Positions 49,701 to 61,230 of a stretch of DNA of 64,000 nt are shown one piece after another. This DNA comes from Chaetorhynchus papuensis (taxonomy: Eukaryota > Chordata > Aves > Passeriformes > Rhipiduridae): contig VWYX01000734.1 of the NCBI GenBank assembly GCA_013396525.1, positions 186,001 through 250,000 of the forward strand, written 5' to 3'. The position numbers and the translations under genes were made by a program. The notes under the pieces were generated by a model. That model was not told where the DNA came from. It did not search any database and worked only from the letters and a program-made list of their open reading frames with translations. Position 1 is the stretch's first letter. Every line of letters starts with the position of its first letter.

Positions 49701-52700
49701 TGGAAAAGCTGCAGGATTAAAATTGGGATGGGAGTTGGATGATCACTGTAGAAAATGGAAGTGATATTGTAGTCTATTTGATCATCTTTTACTGGGCTTG
49801 AGGGGTGAAGAGGTTCTTCATCTCCCTGCTAAACCTTCAGTCACTTTGAAAAGAAATCATTTTCGTCAGGCCCATGGGAAAATAATTATTTTGTCAGGGT
49901 GACTAAACTTATTGTGCCAAACACCTATTGCACGTGTCTCATGAAAATACAATTTTTTCCCCTTTCTTTTCTTGACATTCTTTTTGTGTTTAAAATGTAA
50001 GGGCAAAATGGAAAGCAGATGTCTTTTGTGTTTGCAAAAATATAAAATTTTCATAACTCTCTTATAGTGGAGTCTTTGATTTGAGGTGATGATTTGTGGA
50101 AGTGGATGATATCAGACACACCATTTTCTCACTTGTAATACTATAACTGAATTAAATTAAGTCCTGATAGGAACTGACACCATGCTGACCCAATAGGGAA
50201 CCAGAGCTCCCGCCTGAAGAACTCACAGGCAACAGAGGAGTGAGGTGGCCAAGAAATGTCCAGGAATCAGGGAGGATAGGTGCCTAATCTGGACACCTCA
50301 CAGCACCCACTCAGAAAGAAACCCCACAACAGTTCATGTGCTAATAGCCATGCAGCAAAAGTGAAAACAAGCCCTGTCCTCTGACTGATTATGCTGATCA
50401 GCTGCTATAAGAAGACACTGACTTGAAAAGCACTGAGTGGATTAGCACTGAGTGTATGATGTATGATGGCTGTATGATGGAGCAGTATTTTTCAATGTTG
50501 AAGAACACAGTCTGCTCTGACTCCTGGCCATAGGTGTTTGAACACTGTCAGGAATAGAGAAGAGCAACTTCTTGTAAACAGAAAATTCCTACTAGAGAGA
50601 AAAAATAAAAACGATGCAGCAATTCCAATAAAAAACCAGCTAATGCCTGAAAAACTACAGATAATGTTGTTTCCTGCCTTCCTGAAGGTTACCAGCACGC
50701 TACTCTTGTTTCAGGTCTGATCCTCTTCTGATCTGATTTAACAGAAGTTTTACGGACAAGTTGAAGCACACAGGACCAGACTTGCTTCGTCATCCTACTT
50801 CCTTATCCATAGGCCAGCTTTTTACTGGTTTCAGGATATTAACTGCAGTAATAACTGTTCCTGTAATGGTTAAAAGCTGCCGAAATGTGAAGTTTTGATA
50901 GACAACCTCTTGCAGGGATCAGTAACTAGACCCACTGTGGTGTTAGAAGTAGGTGACACAGCAACAAGGCTGTCTGTAAGTACGTAAGGTAGGATCTACC
51001 CACTTTGCAACTCAGCCAGACACTGCTCTGAGTTGCTGGTGCTGCTTCCTTTGCAAGCTAAAGCACCACTGTCAGGTTAAATGAAACATCCTGACGGGTG
51101 TGCACCAGTGCGACGCTGTCTACAGCAAAAGATAAATCTGATGTGAGTTAAGTCAAGGCTCATCAGACTTACACAGGCCTGGGCAATTCTTCAGTGGGAG
51201 TTTCCTGTCACAACTCTTAATAAGACACAGCAGAAATGAGAACTGGATCAAATGATCTACGTACATTGGCATATGAAACTTATGTGTATGACTTGACTGT
51301 GGTGAGAAATCTGAAATGGTCACAATGTTGGGGTGATCCCCGTATGTATCTCATGGAGCTCTCACACTGGATTTATGAAATAATGCAGTTTTAAAGTTCA
51401 CCAACAACCACCCTTACTTATCATTAGGGTTTACAACCTGGGACCACATGATTTTCTTTTAATAAAAGAGAAAGAATAAATGCATTTCCCAGTGTTTCTC
51501 AACAAAGATACCAAGCCATCTCTGTGGCAACAAGGGAGGAAGCCAACTAGTCCCCACCCATAGGACTTGGCACAACTGGACGGGGTGGCAAGGAAATCTG
51601 AGCTGCTGAAGAAGAGATGGCAAGACAGCTGTTCTCTAAGAAAGCCCCTGCCTTCGTACTTAAAGAGTATTTACTCTGGAAGAGGGATTCTTACAGCTTC
51701 AAAAGCTCTAGAAAAACTCCTGAGAAACAAACCAACTAGTTTTAGATAAACTAATTTAAAAGAGAAGGTGTTCTTTAATTTTTTCTTTGCATTTACAAAT
51801 TCAAATTGAATTTACAAATGAATTTACACTGTCAAATCCTATTAGCAGTAAACTTATTCCTGAAAGTATTGTTCTTTCTGGATTTGCTTGTGTTGTTTCC
51901 AGAAAAACTCAAAACCAGAAAAGAATTCCTGGGCATAGATCTGCTGTTTGATGTATTATGAATAAACATTATTTTACTGCCATCAGTTACACTTCAATTC
52001 CAATGAGTGTTGACATTTTTACTCCTAAGATTTTATATTTTGCTTCCAAAGAGGTAAATCAAGATATGTTGTTCAAAAGAGGAGGAGGGATTGAGCCTGG
52101 AAGACCCTGGTGTTCTCCCAGTTTACATGTATGTTCGGTTTAAATCCTTCATTCTGGAGTAAATTCAGTGGCTTCAAAAGGGCTATTGACTCCAAGTGTC
52201 CTGTTTCCCCTCCTCTCCCAAGGAGTTATGAGCCAGGCACCCAAAATCAACAGACACAATGTGAAGACATGAATCACTGAAGCTCATCATAATTTGAAGA
52301 TTTTAGTACTTGTGCTTATGGTCTTGTTTCCACAGCATATGGAAGCCAGGAAATTACTTTAAAAAGACAAATTCATCAAGTTTGGGGGCTTTACAAATAT
52401 CACATTAATTTGGATAAAAGAGCAGGAGTTGGTGACAGTATGAGTAGTTAGCCAAAGAGGTTAAAGGAAATCCCAGCTTGTTTCCCATGCCTTCTCACGA
52501 TGATGGTGGAGCCAGCTGTGTGCTGGTTAGAGGCTATGCTGGGAGCGTGACTCCCGTGTGAGCCTCTGAGGAAGGCCACTCACTGCCCCCTGCACAGACC
52601 TAACTGGGGGGAGAGCACGGAGACTCCGCTGAGAGCCCCACGGAAGCAGTGCCATCACTTGAGCCAAGGCAAGGAGCAGCAGCGGCAGGGCCAGGCAGGG

Positions 52701-55700
52701 AAGGAGCAGGCCAGGCACGGGGCAGAGCTCCGCTGGAGCAGCCACTTCTCCCGGGGACCCTCAGCCCCCTGCCCCAGCTGCTGGGGCTGCCCTGCTGCTC
52801 CACAGCCGGTGCAGCTGTGTGACACACGCAGAGCTTCCTTCTCCTGCCTGCTGCAGTGGGCTCGACCTCAGCGCTCCTGGTCTTCTTACTCTGAATTCCA
52901 TTGCAAAAATGGCTTTTACTTAAAAGTGACCATTTCTGCATCCCAGACACAGCAGAAGTTCAATTGCTTAAGAAGCTGAAAGACAAATACATATTGAAAT
53001 ACGTATTTAGGGCAGCATGAGGCTTAAAGAAGGGCTCCTAGTCAGACAGTCATTAACTGCAGGAAAACTGTCTGGCACTGGCTGAGGATTATTAAGTTTT
53101 CTGTAGGCTCTTTGAAGTGACATTTTCAGAATCGGTGGTTAAACTCATTTTTTTCCAAAATGAGACGTATACCTCCCAGCCTCCATCTCAGCTTCTCTGA
53201 AAGCAAAGCCATTATTCTCCTACTGTCAGCATTCCACCTCAAAATAATCTACAATATTTTCTCACCCTGTTTTTCTCTTCCATTGCAGTGCAAGGAGTAC
53301 TATATTCTTCTGAGAGTATCACCCATTTTTCTTCTTTTAAAATACCACAGATGGCCTTGGCGACCTTTCTCTTTTTCCAAATGCATTTTTTTGATGTGCA
53401 TTGTTATCGCCTTCTAATCACAGATCTTGTACCTTAATTTTACACTGTATTCCTTGACTTTAGCTATGAAGAGACACACTCTAAGGGAGAGATAGTGCTA
53501 ATTACTTGCTGAATCTATTCAAGTGAGAAACAGCTAGGAAACTATCCCCGGTGGTTTTATAAAGTGCAAGTCTTGGGTGTTTTAGGCAATCAGTGAGGCA
53601 TTGCTTTACCTATCCATAATTAATTATTGATTTCCTGTTGTGTGAATCGCAAAGATGACAAGACCTAATCTGATGAATAAAATTGCTGTAAGAAAAGAGA
53701 ATTGTATGTGAGGCAAAGCATGAAGGACAAGACTCTAGATACGGCAGAGTTCATTATTCATTTTGCTGAGGTTATATGCAGCCAAAAAAAACCAACTTTC
53801 AGAACACTGCAATAGAATGAAATAAATTCATTTCTCAAAGCATCACTTTACATCTTATACAGAAATAAAATTGTTTTAATAGATTTTAGAGGAAATTAAG
53901 ACAGTACTTGGCCCTTCAGCTAGAATTTCTGTTCTTCTATTTTCTCCTGCATAGGGTATATAAGCTATAATTTAAATTGTTAGAATCACAAAAGAACTAT
54001 CGTTGCTTGTATATTGTATGTACAATAAAACCTTGCCTGCAAGAAAATGTGTACAATAATTTTTGATTTGCATTGTCATTTTCATTCCAGTAATGCAAAT
54101 CCACCTATCTTAACATGTATATGACCTAGAAATGAGAACTGTGGCTCTTGGCCACAAAATTTCAGGGGAGACACAAAAGCTACTTCATGTTCAGCGTCAG
54201 TTTTTTTAAATCTTCTGTCCTTCCAAAGGCTAGAAACAACACCTCTTACTCTTACTTTTCATGCATTAAATCGTAAAATCAACCAGATACAACTTTTCTA
54301 TTATACCTATGAATGTAAAACGTGAAAAAAATCATTATCAGAGTAAAATTTGCACCATTCTCTCTTATGGTAAAGAATATGGCAGGACCAATGATACTGA
54401 TGGTGATGAAGAGCCATTAGGACTTTGTGCTTCCCAAAGAGCAGCAGTGCAGCTGAAAACAGAGGATCGTTTATTCAAATGTGGAGCTGACTGACTTATA
54501 GGAACCAGTGCCCCTTGGGAAAACTCACTGGAGAAACTCACGCTGTCCTTGGTTTTAGGTCAAAAGTTTGTGCATAGAACACTTAAATTAGAGAGTTAGA
54601 GATCTGAGCGATTACTGCTAAGCTGTATGAATTTAAGGATATTCTGCTTTGAACATATAGTTCACCAACACATATGGACATTAATAATGAGAAATGCACA
54701 TTATTTTTTACTGATACACCTTTCAGAGTTTCCAATTCACTAAGTAAGTATTGCTAACTCAAAAAGAAACATGCTGTTGGACCAAAGACTACTACTCTCA
54801 ATTTAGAGGATTCACAACTTTCTCCAAAAGCACTCTGTACAATTAAAAGTAACAAAACCCATTCAGAAACTTTCAGTGAAACTTCTTATTTCTACTTTTA
54901 GCAGGAAGAAGTAGCTATAGCTCTTTTATCAAGACAAACTGTATCAGAAAGTAAAGGAAGTAAAACACTCAGAACAAAGCACATATACTACAAAAGAGAC
55001 TCCTTTCAAAATAAAAGGTTTCTTGCTTTTTTAAAGTCTGAAATGGCAGACATATTTAGGGCATTTTTGAATTCCGTGAGCAGTTTTAGGAAGAGAAGAA
55101 GGAAGAAATGAGAAGGACTTCCTAGCATTTTTTTCCCCCACCCATTATTAGATCATGTAGAACATCAAAGAACTGAAAGTAGGATATTGAAGCAGCAACT
55201 TAATATTTCATTGGCCTTTGATTTAATTTACACATACTGTCCATATTGAACAAACACTTTTGACCTCCTTATAGAACCCAGAAGAATGAGGATGACGACA
55301 GTGCAAGTACGGCAGTACAGCTCAGCATCAGCAAAAGATACCCAGTGTTACACATCAGACCATCCCAGCTCAACTACTTATCTCTGAGACAGAAATATGC
55401 TGTGATTGGCACAGTCATTAATTGACTTCCCTCCCCTCTGTGCTCCATGTGTGTGCTACTACTACAAGTAAAAGTTCTACTGATCTGATTAATTTGCAAA
55501 ACTATCAGCAGCCATCCAACCCCCTCCAACATTCCCGTTCAAGTCTGCTGAGAGGGACTGAGTTTCTCACCCGTGCTCTTTACTGCACATCTACTCTGAT
55601 CTGTGCCTGAACCTGGATATGCAAACACTAAGCATACAAGTTAATGAAATCTGACATTTTGTTCAGAATGGTAGAAATCATGTTCCTTGAGTGAATTTTG

Positions 55701-56685
55701 GAGAAAAATATTGACATCAATTAAAAATAGTTTCTTGTTGCATGTATCTTTAAAACACCTTTGAAAGTCTTTAGAAAGACTTCTGGATTTTTTTCATTAT
55801 TGTTCATATGAATCCAGCTAAACATTGTTTACCATTAGTTAATGTTTATATTAGTTTTAAAATACTTAATACATTATTTAAGTAGACTAAAAATGTTCGC
55901 AGTACAAAAAGACATGCAGGTAATTTTCTTAGGTCTCTATTTTCTATTCAAATGTTAAGATCCAATTTTATTCTGAGGTACCATACTTTTGAAAAAACAT
56001 CTGTATATATGACCTATGCATAACCTTCTGGATTCTGGATGCCTCCTCATAGTTCTACCCTAAGGATATTTCAGAAACTTCAGTTATACAATTCCCTTCA
56101 GAAAGAAGGCTTTAAGTTAAAGATACTGACTCCTGGGCTGCATTTTAAATTTTCTTTTCTTTGGAGAAGTTCAAAGGGTGGAGCACTTTGGAGACAGACT
56201 TTACACAAGTATGAGATTAATTTTCTCTCTTCTAAATCTGTACTTAGCAACCTTAGAGTGGACTTGAGTTTTTAAGTGAACAATACCTCATCATTCCCTT
56301 GTAAGTCAGCTAGAGCTTACCATGAGACCCAGCATCAATGCTGAGGATGCTTTAATGGCACATACATATGCCTCATCCTAGAGAATTGTTTGGATAAACT
56401 TTGATTCTCTTTTGTTTAGCACCTCTTGAGTCTAGGAGATTTTGGATGAGAATGGCGCCAGCTTCCATGCACTCCTTAGTGATTATCTGGAAGAATTACT
56501 GCTAAATTTGGTTGTTGAATTATTTCTTGCTACAATGCTCAGTGCTAGAGGGAAGTACTATCATGTCTTTAAGGCCCTCAGGGGAAAAGCAAAAGTCAAC
56601 TATAGCTGTGGATACTTTCTAAGCTCACAACTCAAACCATTAAGGTTTATTCCTTTACACATTCTCAAGGTCTCTTTGTCTGGAC

Positions 56686-56918
56686 ACAGAATTATGGAAT
56701 CACGGAATCTCCTGAGTTAGAATGGACCCATCAGAACCATCAAGTCCAACTCTTGCTCTTGCACAGCACCATCCCCAAGAGTCACACCCTGTGCCTGAGA
56801 GCATTGTCCAAATGCTTCTTGAACTCTGTCAGGCTGGTGCTGTGACCACTTCCCTGGGGAGCCTGTTCCAGTGCCCAACCACCCTCTGGGTGAAGAACTT
56901 TTACATAATATCCAACAA
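56686..56918 (-). mobile_element. CR1 LINE 3' end, 5'-truncated, reverse orientation
   Basis: The plus strand reads the reverse complement of the CR1 3' end: AATTATGGAATCACGGAATC, then AACCATCAAGTCCAACTC, AGGCTGGTGCTGTGACCAC, GGGGAGCCTGTTCCAGTGCC and CTGGGTGAAGAACTT. About 230 bp remain. The insertion is in the upstream CTNND2 intron, in the same transcriptional orientation as the gene. Confidence 0.9.
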
Positions 56919-59254
56919 ATGGGTATTGTGGGCATCATACTTAAAGGCAGCATCTTCTAAGTCTACTCTGTGTTGTGTTTAAAGTTTTACATCCACACAG
57001 CCCATTTGTGTTTATATGTACATATATTTACCAGCAAACATACAGATACATTGTCCAACAGACACACAAGTATTTGCAAAAAAACAAACAAAAAAATCCA
57101 TTTGTTTGGCTCTAATTATGCTCAGTCATCATACCTGATTTTTTTTTTTAAATCTCATTCATTATCAAAATAGTACAAGTAAGGGCAAGTCTGGCTTCAG
57201 CTACACAGAACTCTTTTCATGAAAATACAATCATCGGTACTGAATTTTCAGTTCAGCACAGACTATCTTAGATTACTATTAATATTTTCAATATCATAAT
57301 AGACATGGAAAATGTTTCAGAGAGAAACATGTAAATACTGAAATATAGCCAAAGGAATGGTAGGTGATACTGCATAGTAAATAAATCTTTGCTGAGGGCA
57401 TAATGAAGAATTTAACTATGCAAAATGCAAAATTGTTAAAATAAATTATGACTATTAATAGATAGTAAATTACGGAATCCAGAAGGATAAAACATTTGAG
57501 AACATCTCCTTCTAAAAACTGATATTGAACACATGACTTGATACTCCCCCATGTGTTGTCATTGTGATATATAGGGAAGAACATTAATATTTCGGATGGG
57601 AAAATATTTTCTACCCTCTTTAGGCCATACAAATTATATTTTTATAGTAGTAATCACTTTCTATCTTTCTAGTGCTGTTTGAGACTGTTAATAAACTGAA
57701 AGTTACAAGGAACTACGAAAACTATTACTTGAGATGATGCAGAAGCCAAGGAAATCAGAACATGTTCTACTTGACACCACAAGCAAAATGATAATTATTG
57801 GCATTAAAATGAAATCAAAACAACATTCAGTCTGACTTAACATTTTGTAATATTTTGGTCTTTTTAAAAATTGTTCTTCCTAAAAAAAGTAGCCAAAAGA
57901 TTTTGAATGGTAGCATAGCTAGGTGAAAACAGTATGTGTTTTGCCAAATGATGAGCTTTTCTCTCTCTTTTTTATTTTTAAAAATTCAAGACTGGTTTTT
58001 ACATCACTTTTTCCTGTGTGAATACTCTTTACTACTTCTGCATATGCCAGAGAGTTTACCTCTATATCTCAGTTCAATTTGTTTGCACAGTTTCCTCTTT
58101 AGGATTCATGATTTTTCTCCTGATATGTAAATGCCTATTGTATAGACAAATGGAGTGTTATTCAAGCAGGCAATTGGCAATCAGAAAACCAGAAATGTTA
58201 AAATTTTCTCACCAAAGGTTGAATGATTCTTAGAAACCAGTCCCTGGGAAGGTTTATGCAATCAAAAGAGAAGTAAGTAAAATGGTAAGTTCACATATAC
58301 GGTGATGCTGCCGAGTGCCAATTATATTGAAAAAGTAGCATCAAGGTAAAAACAAAATTCCAGACTATCTTATCAATGCTCACTGAAGAGGTTTTTGTGT
58401 CTCTAAGAGATAACGTGAAAAGATTATCACATTATTCTTTGCTCTGCAGCTACAACCTGTTATTTCCTGCAGAATACATGCCTTTGCTTTAATGATGAAA
58501 TTCTTCATATTTGTGTGTGCATTGGGATAGGCAAAGCTATCTTACATGAATACTGGAAAGTAATATTCAGCATAAAATGTAGAATTAAGAATGCACAGAC
58601 ATAAATCAGTAATGACAACTTTTTCTCTAGTACTGAATCCAACAACAATTTCATGATTCAGTATTTCACAGAATTGTCATTTGATAAAAAGCCACATTTA
58701 AAATGCTCAGCTAAAGGCAAATCACATGTTCTTAAGAAAAGAAAAAAGAAAGCATATATTTGAAGACTACAACTTTTTTGCTATATTGGTTATAGAATCT
58801 CTATCTACTAAAATTATTCAGATGATGCTTTAAAAAGGCTTGAGTATTTTACTTCTGCAGAAAATGTCCACATTTCCTTTATTAAAAATCAATTTAGGAA
58901 TTTGCCTAGTCCCTAATTAGCAAGAGAAAGTAATGTAATATATCAGAGGATGAAATGCTGGGTGTTTTAACTATATTCCTGTTAGGTAAAGATGAAAAGG
59001 ATTTACCCTAGCCTTGAAAGATATTTATGTCTGCAGTATTTAAATGAGATCTTCTCCAATGTCCTCTCTTAGCCAGGCAAACTTAGTGCAAAAAACCAAA
59101 AAAATGAAAGAAACAGCATAGCTACTATGTTCTGTGGGGCCAGGAAAAACAAGTAAATTCTGATTTGCTCTAAATATCTTATCAGAGATAATAGACAGAC
59201 GTATAGGTATGACTGTATACATATGTCTGTATATGTATAATAAATAATATGTAT

Positions 59255-59276
59255 ACACACACACACACACACACAC
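59255..59276 (+). repeat. (AC)11 microsatellite
   Basis: Eleven uninterrupted AC units after GTAT, within a TA/TG-rich neighbourhood in the upstream intron. Confidence 0.97.
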
Positions 59277-59467
59277 AGAGACATAAATATGGTTCCTCCA
59301 TGGACTTACTAGGATGATGTGCGTATGTAGAAGGTATTTTGGTTTTGCCATAATCCCACCAAGTAATACTTTATTAAGAAAAAAAATATTAAAAGGAGAA
59401 GGAAAAAAGAATACACTTGGTTAAGGAAATGGAATTTTAGTACCTCAAATTAAAGACTGTCTCTAAC

Positions 59468-59488
59468 AAAAAAAAAAAAAAAAAAAAA
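59468..59488 (+). repeat. Poly(A) run of 21
   Basis: Twenty-one A in a row in the upstream intron. No retroposon body is recognisable upstream of it. Confidence 0.95.
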
Positions 59489-60084
59489 GCCAGTTCTGCT
59501 AGTTGTCATCAACTATAATTCTGTCTTAAGGAAATGTACATTATCACTCTTAATAGGGATTCTGAAAATTAGCATTTTAAGAATTTAATTGTCTCTTGGA
59601 CACACTGATTTTTCTACAGATGTGTCAGTTTACCTGGGATCCCCTTATTGAAATATCCAGCTATTGCTTTTTTTTCTTAAGAGATGCCACTGTGCCAGAA
59701 AACAAAGCAATGTGCTTGATAAATGTAACTTGCTATTGCAACATAGTGCTTATCAACAGCCACCCTTCTCTTTGAAAGGTTCAGACAATCAGAGTAGAGA
59801 CCAGAGAAATGCTAGAAACATTGTCAGGGAACTGAATGTAATGCACTTGTCCCTCTCACTGGTACGTGCTGTCCTCAGAGAGAGCAGAACTCTGCACACC
59901 TTCCTTGCACGTACTCTCCTAAGTGAAGTGAGGTATTCTCCATCTAGAACCTACAGGGTTCGGTGAATTAAACTGTGCAACTTAAAAACTGAATACTCCA
60001 GTTAGGCTTTGTTACTTCTGATTCAAAGGCCTCCTGTAGGACTGCTCTGGGTACAAATCTCAGAATGCATGAAACACAACAATT

Positions 60085-60170
60085 CAAGACTGGTCAGCTG
60101 ACAGCCAGAATACCTGGGTTGGGGAATAGATTCTGGTTTCTTGGCTCTGGGAGAGAGTATGCTGAGCGTG
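60085..60170 (+). mobile_element. Possible ancient MIR-like SINE relic
   Basis: AGCCAGAATACCTGGGTTGG, GAATAGATTCTGG and CTTGGCTCTGGGAGAGAGTA recall the tRNA-derived amniote SINE motif around CCTGGGTTCTATTCCC and GCTCTGGGAGG. Only a short stretch is recognisable, with no clear tail. Confidence 0.3.
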
Positions 60171-60247
60171 CCATGACCCAGAGTCGTGGGTTGGTGAAAA
60201 TCCTCTGTCATCAGTCACACTGAAGCTTGGGGACGCCCACTGCCATA

Positions 60248-60280
<33 letters not shown>
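60248..60280 (+). repeat. (AATC)8 microsatellite
   Basis: Eight perfect AATC units followed by ATTTATT. The perfect tetranucleotide suggests it is polymorphic. Confidence 0.97.
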
Positions 60281-60282
<2 letters not shown>

Positions 60283-60719
60283 TATTAATCAGGTACTTGC
60301 ATTTTCATAGTTAATATAAAAATGGGCTCTAGACAATGCCTTCTCTATAATGATACTTTAGCTTCGTATTACAGAAGGGGGTTTATCTTAAATTAATTCA
60401 TCCTTTTCCTGAGAAGGTAACATATTAATCTGAAAAAGCTTTTGCCAATTGTACAGAAATAAATTAAGCCCTGCTGAAAGATCAGCACTGCAAAGTACAT
60501 ATGCTCATGAACAATCCGAACACATGAATAGTTCCTTCAAGTCAAGCCACTATTTTTGAGGAATTATTATGCTCTGGATTTAGATCTTTAATGTAGGGTT
60601 TAAGTTCTGCACAGACCTTTTCACTGGATAAATTTAACCTAAACCAGCTTCTTTTTGGGGTATGTCTGACTGATAATAACCTTAGCAGAAGAAAATCCAA
60701 ATGAAGTGTCCCAAGTCTA

Positions 60720-61230
60720 CATGATAGCGCGTTGTAATTAACATTTTTAAAAGGTGAGTAGGTATATTTTATTTAAGAAAGGACTTTAGACTCTAAAACT
60801 CCTTGACTAGGGTTTTGAAGTTTAATGCCGTCAATTTTCACGGAACATTTAGTCATAAAGGACTTTCTCATAAAGTCATCTTTTTATTATTCTGAAAGTC
60901 ACATGAAAAGCAAGTCTTTTTCTATATCCACACTGCCTTAACTGCTTCGAAGGCTTCGGGCAATTCTGTGTGACTTTTCCAACCAATGACAGACGAGGCC
61001 ATCTTCAGAGTGACTCCATTAAATGCCTATCACAAAAGGATCCCTGCTGCAAATGGCACAACACACGCTGAAGGACGACCGCCCTCAACAGCCTCCCTGG
61101 TTTAAAACGCTGGGTGATGTTTATATTCAGGTGAATGGGACAAACATTTCTAACATTCCGTGCAGAACAGAAACCTACCGTAATAAATGGGAAAGAAATG
61201 TATTTCCTACAAATTCATCGTGACCTCTAC
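60720..61230. promoter_or_regulatory. Candidate conserved noncoding element in the CTNND2 intron
   Basis: About 14 CpG dinucleotides survive in roughly 510 bp of moderately AT-rich DNA (GATAGCGCGTTG, CACGGAAC, CTTCGAAGGCTTCGGGC, GGACGACCGCCC, TTCCGTGC, ACCGTAATAAATGG, TCATCGTGACC). The flanks are nearly CpG-free. No repeat motif explains it. The 66-codon frame at 61023-61223 lacks splice signals or similarity I recognise. CpG retention without GC-richness is typical of constrained vertebrate enhancers. Function is inference. Confidence 0.4.

Noticed and set aside
56717..56982. Open frames on both strands
   Set aside because: They fall inside the CR1 3' end at 56686-56918, which has no coding role.
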